NCBI GenBank assembly: GCA_051881655.1
Contig: JBJEQH010000172.1
Coordinates: 1-9,006, forward strand
Length of the DNA: 9,006 bases
Source of the DNA: Heritagella sp051881655
Lineage (GTDB): Bacteria > Bacillota > Clostridia > Oscillospirales > Acutalibacteraceae
Reading direction: 5' to 3'
How positions within the stretch are numbered: position 1 is the stretch's first letter; each line of letters starts with the position of its first letter. Both the position numbers and the translations under genes were made by a program. A model generated the notes under the pieces. That model did no database searches. It was not told the origin of the DNA and worked only from the letters and a program-made list of their open reading frames with translations. Positions 1 to 5,939 of the stretch are shown in pieces.

Positions 1-529
1 ACAGCGCCCACGCCGCCGCCATCTGCACATAATAGGCCCCGTCCCCCCACACCCGGCGCAGCGGCGGCACCGCCGTCTCCGGCCGGTGGGCAAAGTGGCG
101 CAGCATCACGCAGCCAAACCGCCGGGTGTACACCTCCCGGCCGGCAAGGCACTGCCGGAGAAAGGGCAGAAACTCCTCCTCCCGGCTTTTCGCCTGTTTT
201 CTGAGCCCGCCGCCCAGCGTATCGCACACGGACCAGTTGTTCACCCGCGGCAGGAAATCCCGCACCCGGGCAAGGGTCCCCTCCCCGGGCAGCAGGGGGA
301 TCACCATGGCGCACAGCATGGTCTCTTCAAACCACTCGTCCTCCCGCTTTTCCAGGAGGTACCGCTCCCCCTGCCCCTCTCTGACCAGGCGGGCGGCCAG
401 CGCCCGCAGCCGGGGCAGGCGCACCCCCATCAGCCGCTGCACCCCGGGGATCAGCGAAGCGGAGAACGCGGCGTATCCGGGCTCGGCCATTTCCCGCAGC
501 TCCCGGCGCACCTGCGAAGAAAGGCTCAT
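1..529 (-). CDS. DNA alkylation repair protein (AlkD-like, HEAT-repeat family), 3' end cut by window edge
   Basis: The 176 visible residues match the AlkD/AlkC-like DNA alkylation repair family, helical-repeat glycosylases that remove alkylated bases. Visible hallmarks are NNWSVCDTL (residues 97-105), in which W99 and D103 have the spacing of the Trp/Asp pair in the AlkD active site, then TRRFGCVML (135-143), where R136 or R137 probably supplies the conserved arginine, and YYVQMAAAWAL near the cut end. The family is usually about 220-240 residues, so the C-terminal part lies beyond position 1. The start ATG (529-527) overlaps the aroD stop codon as ATGA, which implies translational coupling to aroD. 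The family assignment is good; the substrate and true catalytic activity are inferred. The family also contains members of uncertain activity. Confidence 0.87.
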   Translation of the reverse strand, partial: MSLSSQVRRELREMAEPGYAAFSASLIPGVQRLMGVRLPRLRALAARLVREGQGERYLLEKREDEWFEETMLCAMVIPLLPGEGTLARVRDFLPRVNNWSVCDTLGGGLRKQAKSREEEFLPFLRQCLAGREVYTRRFGCVMLRHFAHRPETAVPPLRRVWGDGAYYVQMAAAWAL

Positions 530-1281
530 ATTTTGCCTCCGTGCAGCAGGCACAGGGCCGCGCGCAGCCCGTTTACCGACGGCTGGCCCGGCGCCGACGC
601 GGCCCCCCACGTCCCAAAGGTCAGGCACGAGCCGGTGATCTCCCCGCACAGGCGGCTGACCATGCCCCGCTGCCCCATGGAGATGGCGATCAGCGGCAAT
701 TGGGGCGATTCCCCGGAGAACCGGGCCGCCGCCGCGAGCAGCGTGGTCACATCCCGGTTGTCCCGGGGCATCACGGCGATTTTGGCGATGTCCGCCCCCC
801 ACTGCTCCATCCCCCGGAACAGGGCCAGCAGGGTCTCCTCCCCGGGCGTCTTCTCAAAATCGTGGAAGCTCAGCACCGCCTTGCCCCCCAGGGCCTGCAC
901 CTGCCGCAGAAGGGGCCGCACCACCGCTTCCCCGCGACCCACTTCCAGGTCAAACAGGTCCGCCTGGCCGCAGCCGGCCGCAGCCCGATACAGCCGGGCG
1001 TACTCCTCCATGGAGATCCCGGCAAGGCCGCCCTCCTCTTTGGTGCGGAAGGTGAACAGGATGGGCATCTCCTCCCCCAGCTCCTGCCGCAGGGCCTTCA
1101 GCGCACCGGTCACGTCCCCGCCGCGATACGCATCCACCCGCCATTCCACCAGATCGGCGCCGCTCTCCCGGACCGACCGGGCCAGCGCCCGCAGCTCCTC
1201 CCCGGTCCCGGCCATCAGCGGCACACAGATTTTGGGCATCCCGCTGCCCAGCGCACAGTTTCTCACCCACAGGGGTTTCAT
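526..1281 (-). CDS. aroD: Type I 3-dehydroquinate dehydratase
   Basis: This 251-residue protein converts 3-dehydroquinate to 3-dehydroshikimate in the cytoplasm through a Schiff-base mechanism (shikimate pathway, or hydroaromatic catabolism in the reverse sense). All signature residues of the type I family are in place, three positions lower than E. coli AroD numbering: E46 and R48 in the EWRVD motif, R79 and E83 in FRTKEEGG, H140 in SFHDF, the Schiff-base lysine K167 in IAKIAV, R210, and Q233 in SAPGQ. The length equals the family norm (about 252). The start at 1281 (MKPLWVRN) fits family N-termini and has AAAGG nine bases upstream. An in-frame ATG at 1290 overlaps the TetR stop as ATGA, but its AAAGG abuts the codon. 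The gene sits 5 bases after the TetR stop and overlaps the repair gene by 4, so it is mid-operon. Organisms with this enzyme often also hold a type II enzyme, which cannot be checked here. Confidence 0.96.
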   Translation of the reverse strand: MKPLWVRNCALGSGMPKICVPLMAGTGEELRALARSVRESGADLVEWRVDAYRGGDVTGALKALRQELGEEMPILFTFRTKEEGGLAGISMEEYARLYRAAAGCGQADLFDLEVGRGEAVVRPLLRQVQALGGKAVLSFHDFEKTPGEETLLALFRGMEQWGADIAKIAVMPRDNRDVTTLLAAAARFSGESPQLPLIAISMGQRGMVSRLCGEITGSCLTFGTWGAASAPGQPSVNGLRAALCLLHGGKI

Positions 1282-1286
1282 TTTCC

Positions 1287-1934
1287 TCATCCTTTCTGTT
1301 TGGGGTCCACGGCAAACCGGTAATTCGGCGTCTGAAACAGCCGGATCGTCAGCGCCGTCATCTCCCCGGGCGTTTCCGCAAAGCCGCGCTGCGCCCACTT
1401 CTCCAGCAGCCCGCTCAGCGCATAGATCAGCCAGGTGTAATAGTATTCGGCGAACTCCTCTTCCCGCTCATAATACCGCACCACGTCCTGCGTCAGCGTG
1501 TGGCGCACCAGTTGGTCGAAATCCCGCCGGAAGATATCCATCCGCCCCGCCTGCACAAACAGCCGCAGCACCTTCTTTTCCTTCTCCCAGAACCGGTAAA
1601 ACCGCCGGTACTCCTCCTCGATGTCCGCCCGCGCGGGCCGGATGGGGTCGTACCGCGCCTTCTCCCCGTGCTCCCGCAGCATGGCTTTCACCCGGCTGGT
1701 CATCACGTACTCCAGCACATCCTCCCGCGTGCGGAACAGCCGGTAAAAGGTATTGCGGCTGGTGGTGGCCCGGCGGCAGATCTCCGATACGGTGATCGCC
1801 GCATAGGGCTTTTCCTCCATCAGGGACAGCAGCGCCTCCCCGATCAGCCCGGCCGATTCCTCGCTGCGCTTGTTCAGGACCCGCTCTGTCTTTTGACACA
1901 TTTTTTCCCTTTTTGTATCGTTGGCGGCCGTCAT
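1287..1934 (-). CDS. TetR/AcrR-family transcriptional regulator
   Basis: A 215-residue regulator with a typical TetR N-terminal DNA-binding domain at about residues 29-76: GLIGEALLSLMEE, then ITVSEICRRATTSRNTFYRLFRTREDVL, the helix-turn-helix with its Tyr/Phe pair. The rest is a helical ligand-binding/dimerisation domain rich in aromatic and charged residues (FYRFWEKEKKVLRLF), resembling the clostridial TetR group with DhaS-like C-termini. The ligand is unknown. The start at 1934 is preceded by a purine tract (AAGGGGGGGAAG, about 5 bases away) that would lie in a very short leader. An internal ATG at 1901 (204 residues, AAAGGG upstream) is the alternative. The perfect palindrome 1971-1986 covers its own promoter, so autorepression is likely, as is control of downstream aroD and the repair gene and of the divergent SDR gene. 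Confidence 0.88.
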   Translation of the reverse strand: MTAANDTKREKMCQKTERVLNKRSEESAGLIGEALLSLMEEKPYAAITVSEICRRATTSRNTFYRLFRTREDVLEYVMTSRVKAMLREHGEKARYDPIRPARADIEEEYRRFYRFWEKEKKVLRLFVQAGRMDIFRRDFDQLVRHTLTQDVVRYYEREEEFAEYYYTWLIYALSGLLEKWAQRGFAETPGEMTALTIRLFQTPNYRFAVDPKQKG

Positions 1935-1935
1935 C

Positions 1936-1963
1936 TTGACTTCCCCCCCTTTCCTCCTATAAT
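1936..1963 (+). promoter_or_regulatory. Putative promoter of the SDR gene
   Basis: TTGACT at 1936-1941 and a perfect TATAAT at 1958-1963 are separated by 16 bases. Transcription would begin near 1970, at the edge of the palindrome 1971-1986, leaving a leader of about 74 bases before the SDR start. The -35 lies in the TetR leader and the -10 shares five bases with the TetR promoter's -10 on the other strand. Only sequence match supports this. Confidence 0.6.
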
Positions 1964-1987
1964 ACAAAAGTGACACAACTGTGTCAA
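1959..1987 (-). promoter_or_regulatory. Promoter of the TetR-aroD-repair operon
   Basis: Read on the minus strand, a perfect TTGACA (1987-1982) is followed by a 17-base spacer and TATTAT (1964-1959), a near-consensus sigma-A promoter. The start site would fall near 1952, giving a leader under 20 bases with the G-rich Shine-Dalgarno stretch. The palindrome 1971-1986 covers the -35 and most of the spacer, so a bound repressor would block it. Confidence 0.75.
1971..1986. promoter_or_regulatory. Palindromic operator, probable TetR binding site
   Basis: TGACACA-AC-TGTGTCA is a perfect 7-base inverted repeat with a 2-base centre. It lies between the divergent TetR and SDR genes, over the -35 and spacer of the TetR promoter and at the start site of the SDR promoter. 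TetR-family dimers bind palindromes of this size, and the placement fits joint control of both directions. That this TetR is the binder is inferred. Confidence 0.7.
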
Positions 1988-2043
1988 CCCGCGGGGGTTC
2001 CCCATCGGCAATTCCCGCCAAAAATAAAGGAGTGTACGGAAAA

Positions 2044-2811
2044 ATGAAACTGGAAAACCGTGTTGCCATCGTCACCGGCGCCAGCTCCGGCATGGGCCGC
2101 GCCATTGCCCTTTTGTACGCACAGGAGGGGGCCAAGGTTGTCGCCGTGGCCAGAAGAAAGGAAAAACTGGAAGAACTGACCAATGAGGCCGCCGAACAGG
2201 GCCTGACCATTATGGCGTATCCCGGCGATATGAGCCGGAAAGAGGACGTCGAGGGGATGATCGACTTTACCGTCAGCACCTTCGGCCGGCTGGATATCCT
2301 GGTCAACAACGCCGGCGTGATGGACAACAACCTGCCGGTGCACGAGCTGGATGACGATACCTGGCAGCGCATTCTGAGCGTCAACCTCAGCGGCCCGATG
2401 TACGCCTGCCGCAAGGCGGTGCAGCAGATGCTGTCCCAGCAGGGCGGCACCATCATCAACGTGGCCTCGGTGGGCGGGCTGGGCGGCTGCCGCGCCGGTA
2501 CGGCGTACACCTCCTCGAAATTTGCGCTGGTGGGCATGACGAAGAACATCGGCTACATGTACGCTCAGAAGGGCATCCGCTGCAATGCCATCTGCCCCGG
2601 CGGCGTGATGACGGAAATCCTGACCAAGGGCGTCGGTTTTGAGAACTCCAGTGCCTTTGGAACCGAGCGCATCATGGCCGGCGCCGGCAACTCCCCCCGC
2701 ACCGGCACGCCGGAGGAGATCGCCACCATCGCCCTGTTCCTCGCCAGCGAGGATTCCAGCTTTGTAAACGGCGTAGCCATCGCGGCCGACGGCGGCTGGA
2801 CCGCGTATTGA
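2044..2811 (+). CDS. SDR-family NAD(P)-dependent oxidoreductase (classical, FabG-like)
   Basis: This 255-residue protein is a classical short-chain dehydrogenase/reductase with a full set of motifs: the cofactor-binding TGASSGMG at 11-18, NNAG at 88-91, N114, and the catalytic triad S142, Y155 and K159 (YTSSK). The arginines R37-R38 after the second strand suggest NADP(H) preference. Length and the C-terminal ADGGW ending are typical of the FabG/glucose-dehydrogenase-like group. The substrate cannot be read from sequence; a ketone, sugar, sterol or hydroaromatic compound would all be possible. The ATG at 2044 has AAAGGAG 11 bases upstream, somewhat far. A GTG at 2032 overlaps that site and is rejected. 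It is divergent from the TetR gene and shares the operator 1971-1986, so it is the likely main target of that repressor. A strong terminator follows. Confidence 0.9.
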   Translation: MKLENRVAIVTGASSGMGRAIALLYAQEGAKVVAVARRKEKLEELTNEAAEQGLTIMAYPGDMSRKEDVEGMIDFTVSTFGRLDILVNNAGVMDNNLPVHELDDDTWQRILSVNLSGPMYACRKAVQQMLSQQGGTIINVASVGGLGGCRAGTAYTSSKFALVGMTKNIGYMYAQKGIRCNAICPGGVMTEILTKGVGFENSSAFGTERIMAGAGNSPRTGTPEEIATIALFLASEDSSFVNGVAIAADGGWTAY

Positions 2812-2836
2812 TTCTGCGTACTCCATTCCTCTACGA

Positions 2837-2878
2837 CCCCCGCCGGGCTGGTTGTCCCACAGCCCGGCGGGGGTTTTT
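2837..2878 (+). terminator. Rho-independent terminator of the SDR gene
   Basis: A perfect 14-base GC-rich stem (2837-2850 with 2860-2873), a 9-base loop and TTTTT at 2874-2878 begin 25 bases after the SDR stop codon. It marks the SDR gene as a single-gene transcript. Confidence 0.93.
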
Positions 2879-2994
2879 GGGGCAAAAAATGGAGCAAAAA
2901 TCTTTCCAAAGCCCTTGACAGCGGCCCGGAGCCCTGTTCTTTCCGGATTTTTACGCGGCGGTGTACCTGACGAACGACGCGGCCCTGTTCCCAC

Positions 2995-3039
2995 AAAAAA
3001 GCGGGCCCGGTTTTTCCGGGCCCGCTTTTCTCTTTTTTT
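2995..3039. terminator. Bidirectional terminator between the SDR and MFS genes
   Basis: A perfect 10-base stem (3001-3010 with 3016-3025) and 5-base loop are flanked by six A on the left (2995-3000) and a T-rich run on the right (3026-3039). It can terminate in both directions. Its main role is probably for the minus-strand MFS transcript, whose stop codon is at 3085-3083, and as a second stop for read-through from the SDR gene. Confidence 0.9.
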
Positions 3040-3060
3040 CAGGGGCTGGTTCAGCCCCTG
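3040..3060. repeat. Small perfect hairpin beside the terminator
   Basis: CAGGGGCTG (3040-3048), loop GTT, then CAGCCCCTG (3052-3060): a 9-base perfect stem just downstream of the MFS stop codon. It overlaps the first unit of the 16-bp tandem array, so the array and the hairpin share sequence. It may stabilise the 3' end of the MFS transcript; no function is shown. Confidence 0.6.
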
Positions 3061-3095
3061 GCCGGTTCAGCCCCGGGCCGGTTCAGCCCCTGGCC
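3048..3095. repeat. Three 16-bp tandem repeats at the MFS stop codon
   Basis: Units 3048-3063, 3064-3079 and 3080-3095 read GGTTCAGCCCCTGGCC; the middle unit differs at one base (T to G at 3075). On the minus strand each unit carries a TGA. Because 16 is not a multiple of 3, the three TGAs lie in three different frames. The first one met is the MFS stop. Replication slippage of a sequence spanning the stop codon is the simplest origin. Confidence 0.9.
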
Positions 3096-4288
3096 TTTTT
3101 CCCCCGGAGCGCTGCCCCGGGCCGCGCATAGAGAAGCCCCGCCAGCAGCGAGACCGCCGCCCCGATGCCATACATTCCGCCGCCCAGGCCCCAGGACTGC
3201 GCCGCGCCCCACGCCGCCGAGCCCAGCGCGGTGCCCAGATCCTTGGCGCCGAAAAACACGGCGTTGGCCGCCGCGCGGTTCTCCTCCCGGCTGGATTTCA
3301 CCGCCGCGCCGTTCAGCAGGGCGTACAGGATGCCGTAGCCAAAGCCGTACAGAACCCCCGAAATCCACAGGCCGGCCGGGTTCATCCACACCGCCAGCAG
3401 CAGATAGCTCACCGCCAGGAGCACCGCCGCGAAAACGGCCGGGATCCGCTCCCCCACCCGGCGGCACAGGTTCCCCAAAAACAGGCGGGAGACGATCATC
3501 CCCAGCAGGTTCACCGTGAAGAACAGGCTCACGTCCTCCATGCCGTTCTCCTTCCCCCAGAAGGACAGGCAGGTGGACAGCGCCATCTGGCAGAAGATCA
3601 GCAGCATGGATAACCCCGACGGCCACAGTGCCCCGCTCTCCTTTGACAGCTTCCAGAACGAAGCGCCCCGGGGGCTCTTTTCGCCCGTTTTCCCGCCGGA
3701 TTCTTCGGGGGCCGGGGCTTTGGCAACTCTGCCCCGCAATGCCAGCAGGGAGAAAAGGATCACCCCCGACAGCGCCGCCCCGGCGAGGAACAGCCCCTGA
3801 AAATTGTCCCCCTGGGACAGCAGCAGCCCCAGCGACGGCCCCGCCGACAGCGCCACCGCGTTGCCCAGGCCGAAGTACCCCATGCCCTGGGTGCGGTCCT
3901 CCGGCGCAAGGCACGCCGTGACCAAACTGCCCAGCGCCGTGGTCAGCAGGCTCATCCCCACGCCCTGCACGGCCCGCAGCACCAGCAGAAACCACAGGCT
4001 GCTGCACGGCAGGTACAGAAGGAACACCGCCACATACAAAACGGCCCCCAGCACCGCCCCGTTTTTCTCGCCCCAGCGCCGCAGCACACCGGCCCCCGCC
4101 GGGCGGAAGAACAGCGCCGTCAGCGTGCACACCGTGGTGGATAAACCGGCCGCCGCCGTATCGTACCCCCTGTTCACCGTCCAAAGCGGCAGGGCCGTCA
4201 CGGTCATCTGCAGGCAGATGGTCGTCAAGCACGAAAGCCCCGTCAACAGCCAGAACACACCGGACAGCGAATGTCTCTTTTTCTCCAT
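3083..4288 (-). CDS. Major facilitator superfamily transporter, likely drug/metabolite efflux
   Basis: A 401-residue polytopic inner-membrane protein with about 12 hydrophobic segments in two halves split by a charged central loop (roughly residues 205-240, rich in E/K/S). MFS signatures are visible: a degenerate motif A after TM2 (GVLRRWGEKNGAVLGA), motif B-like LRAVQGVGMSLL in TM4, and AGPSLGLLL in TM5, resembling the motif C of proton-driven exporters. This suggests efflux rather than uptake; the substrate is unknown. The ATG at 4288 (MEKKRHSLSG) has AAGGGG about nine bases upstream. A longer reading to 4387 would run through the promoter region and is rejected. It is divergent from the LysR gene, its probable regulator, and ends in the 16-bp repeat before the terminator at 2995-3039. 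Confidence 0.88.
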   Translation of the reverse strand: MEKKRHSLSGVFWLLTGLSCLTTICLQMTVTALPLWTVNRGYDTAAAGLSTTVCTLTALFFRPAGAGVLRRWGEKNGAVLGAVLYVAVFLLYLPCSSLWFLLVLRAVQGVGMSLLTTALGSLVTACLAPEDRTQGMGYFGLGNAVALSAGPSLGLLLSQGDNFQGLFLAGAALSGVILFSLLALRGRVAKAPAPEESGGKTGEKSPRGASFWKLSKESGALWPSGLSMLLIFCQMALSTCLSFWGKENGMEDVSLFFTVNLLGMIVSRLFLGNLCRRVGERIPAVFAAVLLAVSYLLLAVWMNPAGLWISGVLYGFGYGILYALLNGAAVKSSREENRAAANAVFFGAKDLGTALGSAAWGAAQSWGLGGGMYGIGAAVSLLAGLLYARPGAALRGKKARG

Positions 4289-4327
4289 TTGGGTCGGCCC
4301 CTTTTCTCTTTTTATTCTCTGCCTCCT

Positions 4328-4356
4328 ATCATACTCCAAAAACTTCCCCCTTTCCA
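4328..4356 (-). promoter_or_regulatory. Putative promoter of the MFS gene
   Basis: On the minus strand TGGAAA (4356-4351, 4 of 6 to consensus), a 17-base spacer and TATGAT (4333-4328, 5 of 6) place the start near 4321, about 32 bases before the MFS start codon. The weak -35 would suit activation by the divergent LysR protein, which is inferred. Confidence 0.5.
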
Positions 4357-4379
4357 CGACGAAAAAACAGGTGTATAAT
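4351..4379 (+). promoter_or_regulatory. Putative promoter of the LysR gene
   Basis: A perfect TATAAT at 4374-4379 lies 17 bases after TTTCCA (4351-4356, 4 of 6 to TTGACA). The start site would be near 4386, about 20 bases before the LysR start. The -35 hexamer occupies the same six base pairs as that of the divergent MFS promoter. Confidence 0.55.
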
Positions 4380-4407
4380 AGGATCAAAGCAATAAAGGAG
4401 GGTTCTT

Positions 4408-5292
4408 ATGGAATTTTTGCAGCTTCGCTATTTTGATGTCATCGCCCGGTGCGAGAATATCTCCCGCGCCGCCGAGGAACTGCACGTCTCCCAGCCCAGC
4501 CTGTCGGGCTCGCTTCTGCGCCTGGAAAAAGAGCTGGGCTTTCCCCTGTTCGACCGGCGGGGGCGGCGCCTGCACCTGAACGACCAGGGGCGCCTGTTCT
4601 GGGAGAAGACCCGCCAGATTCTGCAATTGCTGGCCGACTGCCGCATGACCGGGGCGGCGGGCGCCGGTTCGGGGCGCGTGGCCATCGCGTTCCAGAACCA
4701 CAACGAAACGCTGTTCCGGCAGATCTGCCGGTTCCAGCAGCGCTGGCCGGACATCCAGCTCCATCTGTACCAGAGCGTGATGAACGAGGCGTTCTCCATC
4801 ACCTCCTTCGATTTCATCCTCAGCACCTCCCGCCACAGCTTCCCCGTCCCCATGGCGTGCCTGCCGCTGAGCGGCCGCGGGTGGTACGCGGTGGTCCCGG
4901 CCTCTTCTCCCCTTGCATCCCTGCCGGAGATCAGCGTCCCTGAACTAAAAGACGAGAGCTTCTGCTTTCTGCGGGATAACCAGGGCAACTGGGAGGATTC
5001 GTACCGCATCTGCCTGTCCCAGAATTTCCTGCCCCGCAGCATGGTCACCACCAACAGCCCGTTTTACAAGCACCAGATCCTGGGGGAGGGGATTTTGTGC
5101 GGGTTCATCCCCACCGGCTGGTACGATTCCTGCAGCCAAAACCCCCGCATCCGGGTGCTGCCCCTGCGCGGATTTTCAAACGAGGCGGAGATCGGCCTGT
5201 ACTGGAAAAAGGACGAGCCCCTGTCCCCCGCGGCCCAGCTGTTTTTGCAGTTTTTGCGGGAGGAAGGGAAAAAACCGGAAAATTCCCTGTAA
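4408..5292 (+). CDS. LysR-family transcriptional regulator
   Basis: A 294-residue LysR-type regulator. Residues 1-60 form the winged helix-turn-helix: MEFLQLRYFDVIAR, then the recognition region around NISRAAEELHVSQPSLSG (17-34) and LEKELGFPLFDR (39-50). Residues from about 88 onward form the periplasmic-binding-protein-like effector domain, starting at GRVAIAF, with the usual length. The ATG at 4408 has an ideal AAAGGAGGG six bases upstream. It is divergent from the MFS gene, the classic arrangement in which a LysR protein controls its neighbour and itself. The inducer is unknown. The second half has several aromatic residues (WY, YK, WYDS, YWKK) that could line the ligand pocket. No clear terminator separates it from the ECF sigma gene 81 bases on, so read-through is possible. 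Confidence 0.92.
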   Translation: MEFLQLRYFDVIARCENISRAAEELHVSQPSLSGSLLRLEKELGFPLFDRRGRRLHLNDQGRLFWEKTRQILQLLADCRMTGAAGAGSGRVAIAFQNHNETLFRQICRFQQRWPDIQLHLYQSVMNEAFSITSFDFILSTSRHSFPVPMACLPLSGRGWYAVVPASSPLASLPEISVPELKDESFCFLRDNQGNWEDSYRICLSQNFLPRSMVTTNSPFYKHQILGEGILCGFIPTGWYDSCSQNPRIRVLPLRGFSNEAEIGLYWKKDEPLSPAAQLFLQFLREEGKKPENSL

Positions 5293-5373
5293 CAAAACGG
5301 GCGCGGGCGGGCAGTTGTGTGTGAAAGGACCCGGCGGCCGCCGTCTTTTCCATGAGAGAGGAGGGGAACCTTG

Positions 5374-5889
5374 ATGAAAGAAAAACCCGGCATTCCTCCG
5401 CCGCACAGCGAAGCGCATATGCACGAGGTGATCACCCGGTACCGCACCATGGTGTACGGGATTGCCCTTGCGCGGGTGCGCACCCGTGCAGACGCCGACG
5501 ACGTTTTTCAGGAGGTCTTTCTGGCCTATTTCCGGGGAGCGCCGGCGTTTTCGGAGGAAGAGCACCGCAAGGCCTGGCTGATCCAGACCACCCTGCGCTG
5601 TTCCAAAAAACTGCTGTTCTCCCCCTTTGCCCGGCGGAAGGCCCCGCTTCAGGAGGCCGACGCGCTGCCCGTTTTTGATACCCGGGAGGACACCGACCTG
5701 TGGCGCGCCCTGTGCGCCCTGCCGGACAAGTACCGCCTGCCGGTTCATCTGTTCTATTTTGAGGACATGACCACCCGGCAGATCGCCGCCGCCCTCTCGC
5801 TCTCCGAGGGGAGCGTGCGCGTGCGCCTGACCCGCGGCCGGGCCCTGCTGCGGGAAAAGCTGGAGGCCATGGGGATCCACTCCCTGTGA
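5374..5889 (+). CDS. ECF-type RNA polymerase sigma factor
   Basis: A 171-residue sigma-70 family protein of the extracytoplasmic-function type, containing only regions 2 and 4. Region 2 runs from about residue 18 to 85, with DADDVFQEVFLAYFR (40-54) matching the core-binding helix and HRKAWLIQTTLRCSKKL (64-80) the -10 recognition part. Region 4 is at about 109-165, with LPDKYRLPVHLFYFEDMTTRQIAAALSLSEGSVRVRLTRGR-type helix-turn-helix sequence. The start at 5374 has AGGAGG nine bases upstream; the preceding TTG (5371) is in frame and closer to that site but less likely. A membrane protein follows 50 bases later with its own strong RBS, the usual sigma/anti-sigma layout. No convincing ECF-type autoregulatory promoter was seen upstream. 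Confidence 0.9.
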   Translation: MKEKPGIPPPHSEAHMHEVITRYRTMVYGIALARVRTRADADDVFQEVFLAYFRGAPAFSEEEHRKAWLIQTTLRCSKKLLFSPFARRKAPLQEADALPVFDTREDTDLWRALCALPDKYRLPVHLFYFEDMTTRQIAAALSLSEGSVRVRLTRGRALLREKLEAMGIHSL

Positions 5890-5939
5890 CGGGCCTTCCC
5901 ACGTTTGAAAAAGGATTTTTTATAAAAGGAGGTATTTTT

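Larger units (their letters stand above)
4324..4383. repeat. Inverted repeat framing the divergent MFS/LysR promoters
   Basis: TCCTATCATAC (4324-4334) and GTATAATAGGA (4373-4383) are inverted copies with one mismatch in 11, 38 bases apart. Each arm contains the -10 box of the promoter pointing away from the centre, so the region is nearly mirror-symmetric. It could be a regulator-binding arrangement or simply two similar promoters. Confidence 0.6.

Noticed and set aside
86..1795. Very long plus-strand open frame (569 codons) opposite the repair, aroD and TetR genes
   Set aside because: It is rich in Pro, Arg, Ser and Ala with no recognisable domain, and lies antisense to three genes with clear family motifs. 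Long antisense frames are expected in GC-rich coding DNA.
1953..1958. Perfect AGGAGG on the minus strand as the RBS of the TetR gene
   Set aside because: It is 18 bases from the ATG at 1934 and lies between the -10 box and the expected start site, so it would not be in the transcript.
2032..2043. GTG at 2032 as the SDR start
   Set aside because: It directly abuts the AAAGGA ribosome binding site, leaving no spacing; the ATG at 2044 also matches SDR N-termini.
2915..2920. Perfect TTGACA in the SDR-MFS gap as a promoter
   Set aside because: No -10-like hexamer is present 16-18 bases downstream, and no gene begins on the plus strand before the bidirectional terminator.
1984..2994. Minus-strand open frame opposite the SDR gene and crossing its terminator
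   Set aside because: It runs through a strong terminator hairpin, has no family motif and is antisense to an SDR with all catalytic residues.
2933..3000. Coding-like run of codons (Phe/Tyr/Ala/Val/Leu) between the two terminators, a possible gene remnant
   Set aside because: An in-frame TGA lies just upstream, there is no start with an RBS, and the frame runs into the terminator. It is too short to call a pseudogene.
4289..4387. N-terminal extension of the MFS gene up to 4387
   Set aside because: It would translate through the divergent promoter boxes, and the ATG at 4288 has a Shine-Dalgarno-like AAGGGG and gives a normal MFS N-terminus.
5328..5349. CGGCGGCCGCCG palindrome followed by TTTT as a terminator of the LysR gene
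   Set aside because: With a minimal loop only a 4-base stem remains and the T-run is short, so termination before the sigma gene is not supported.
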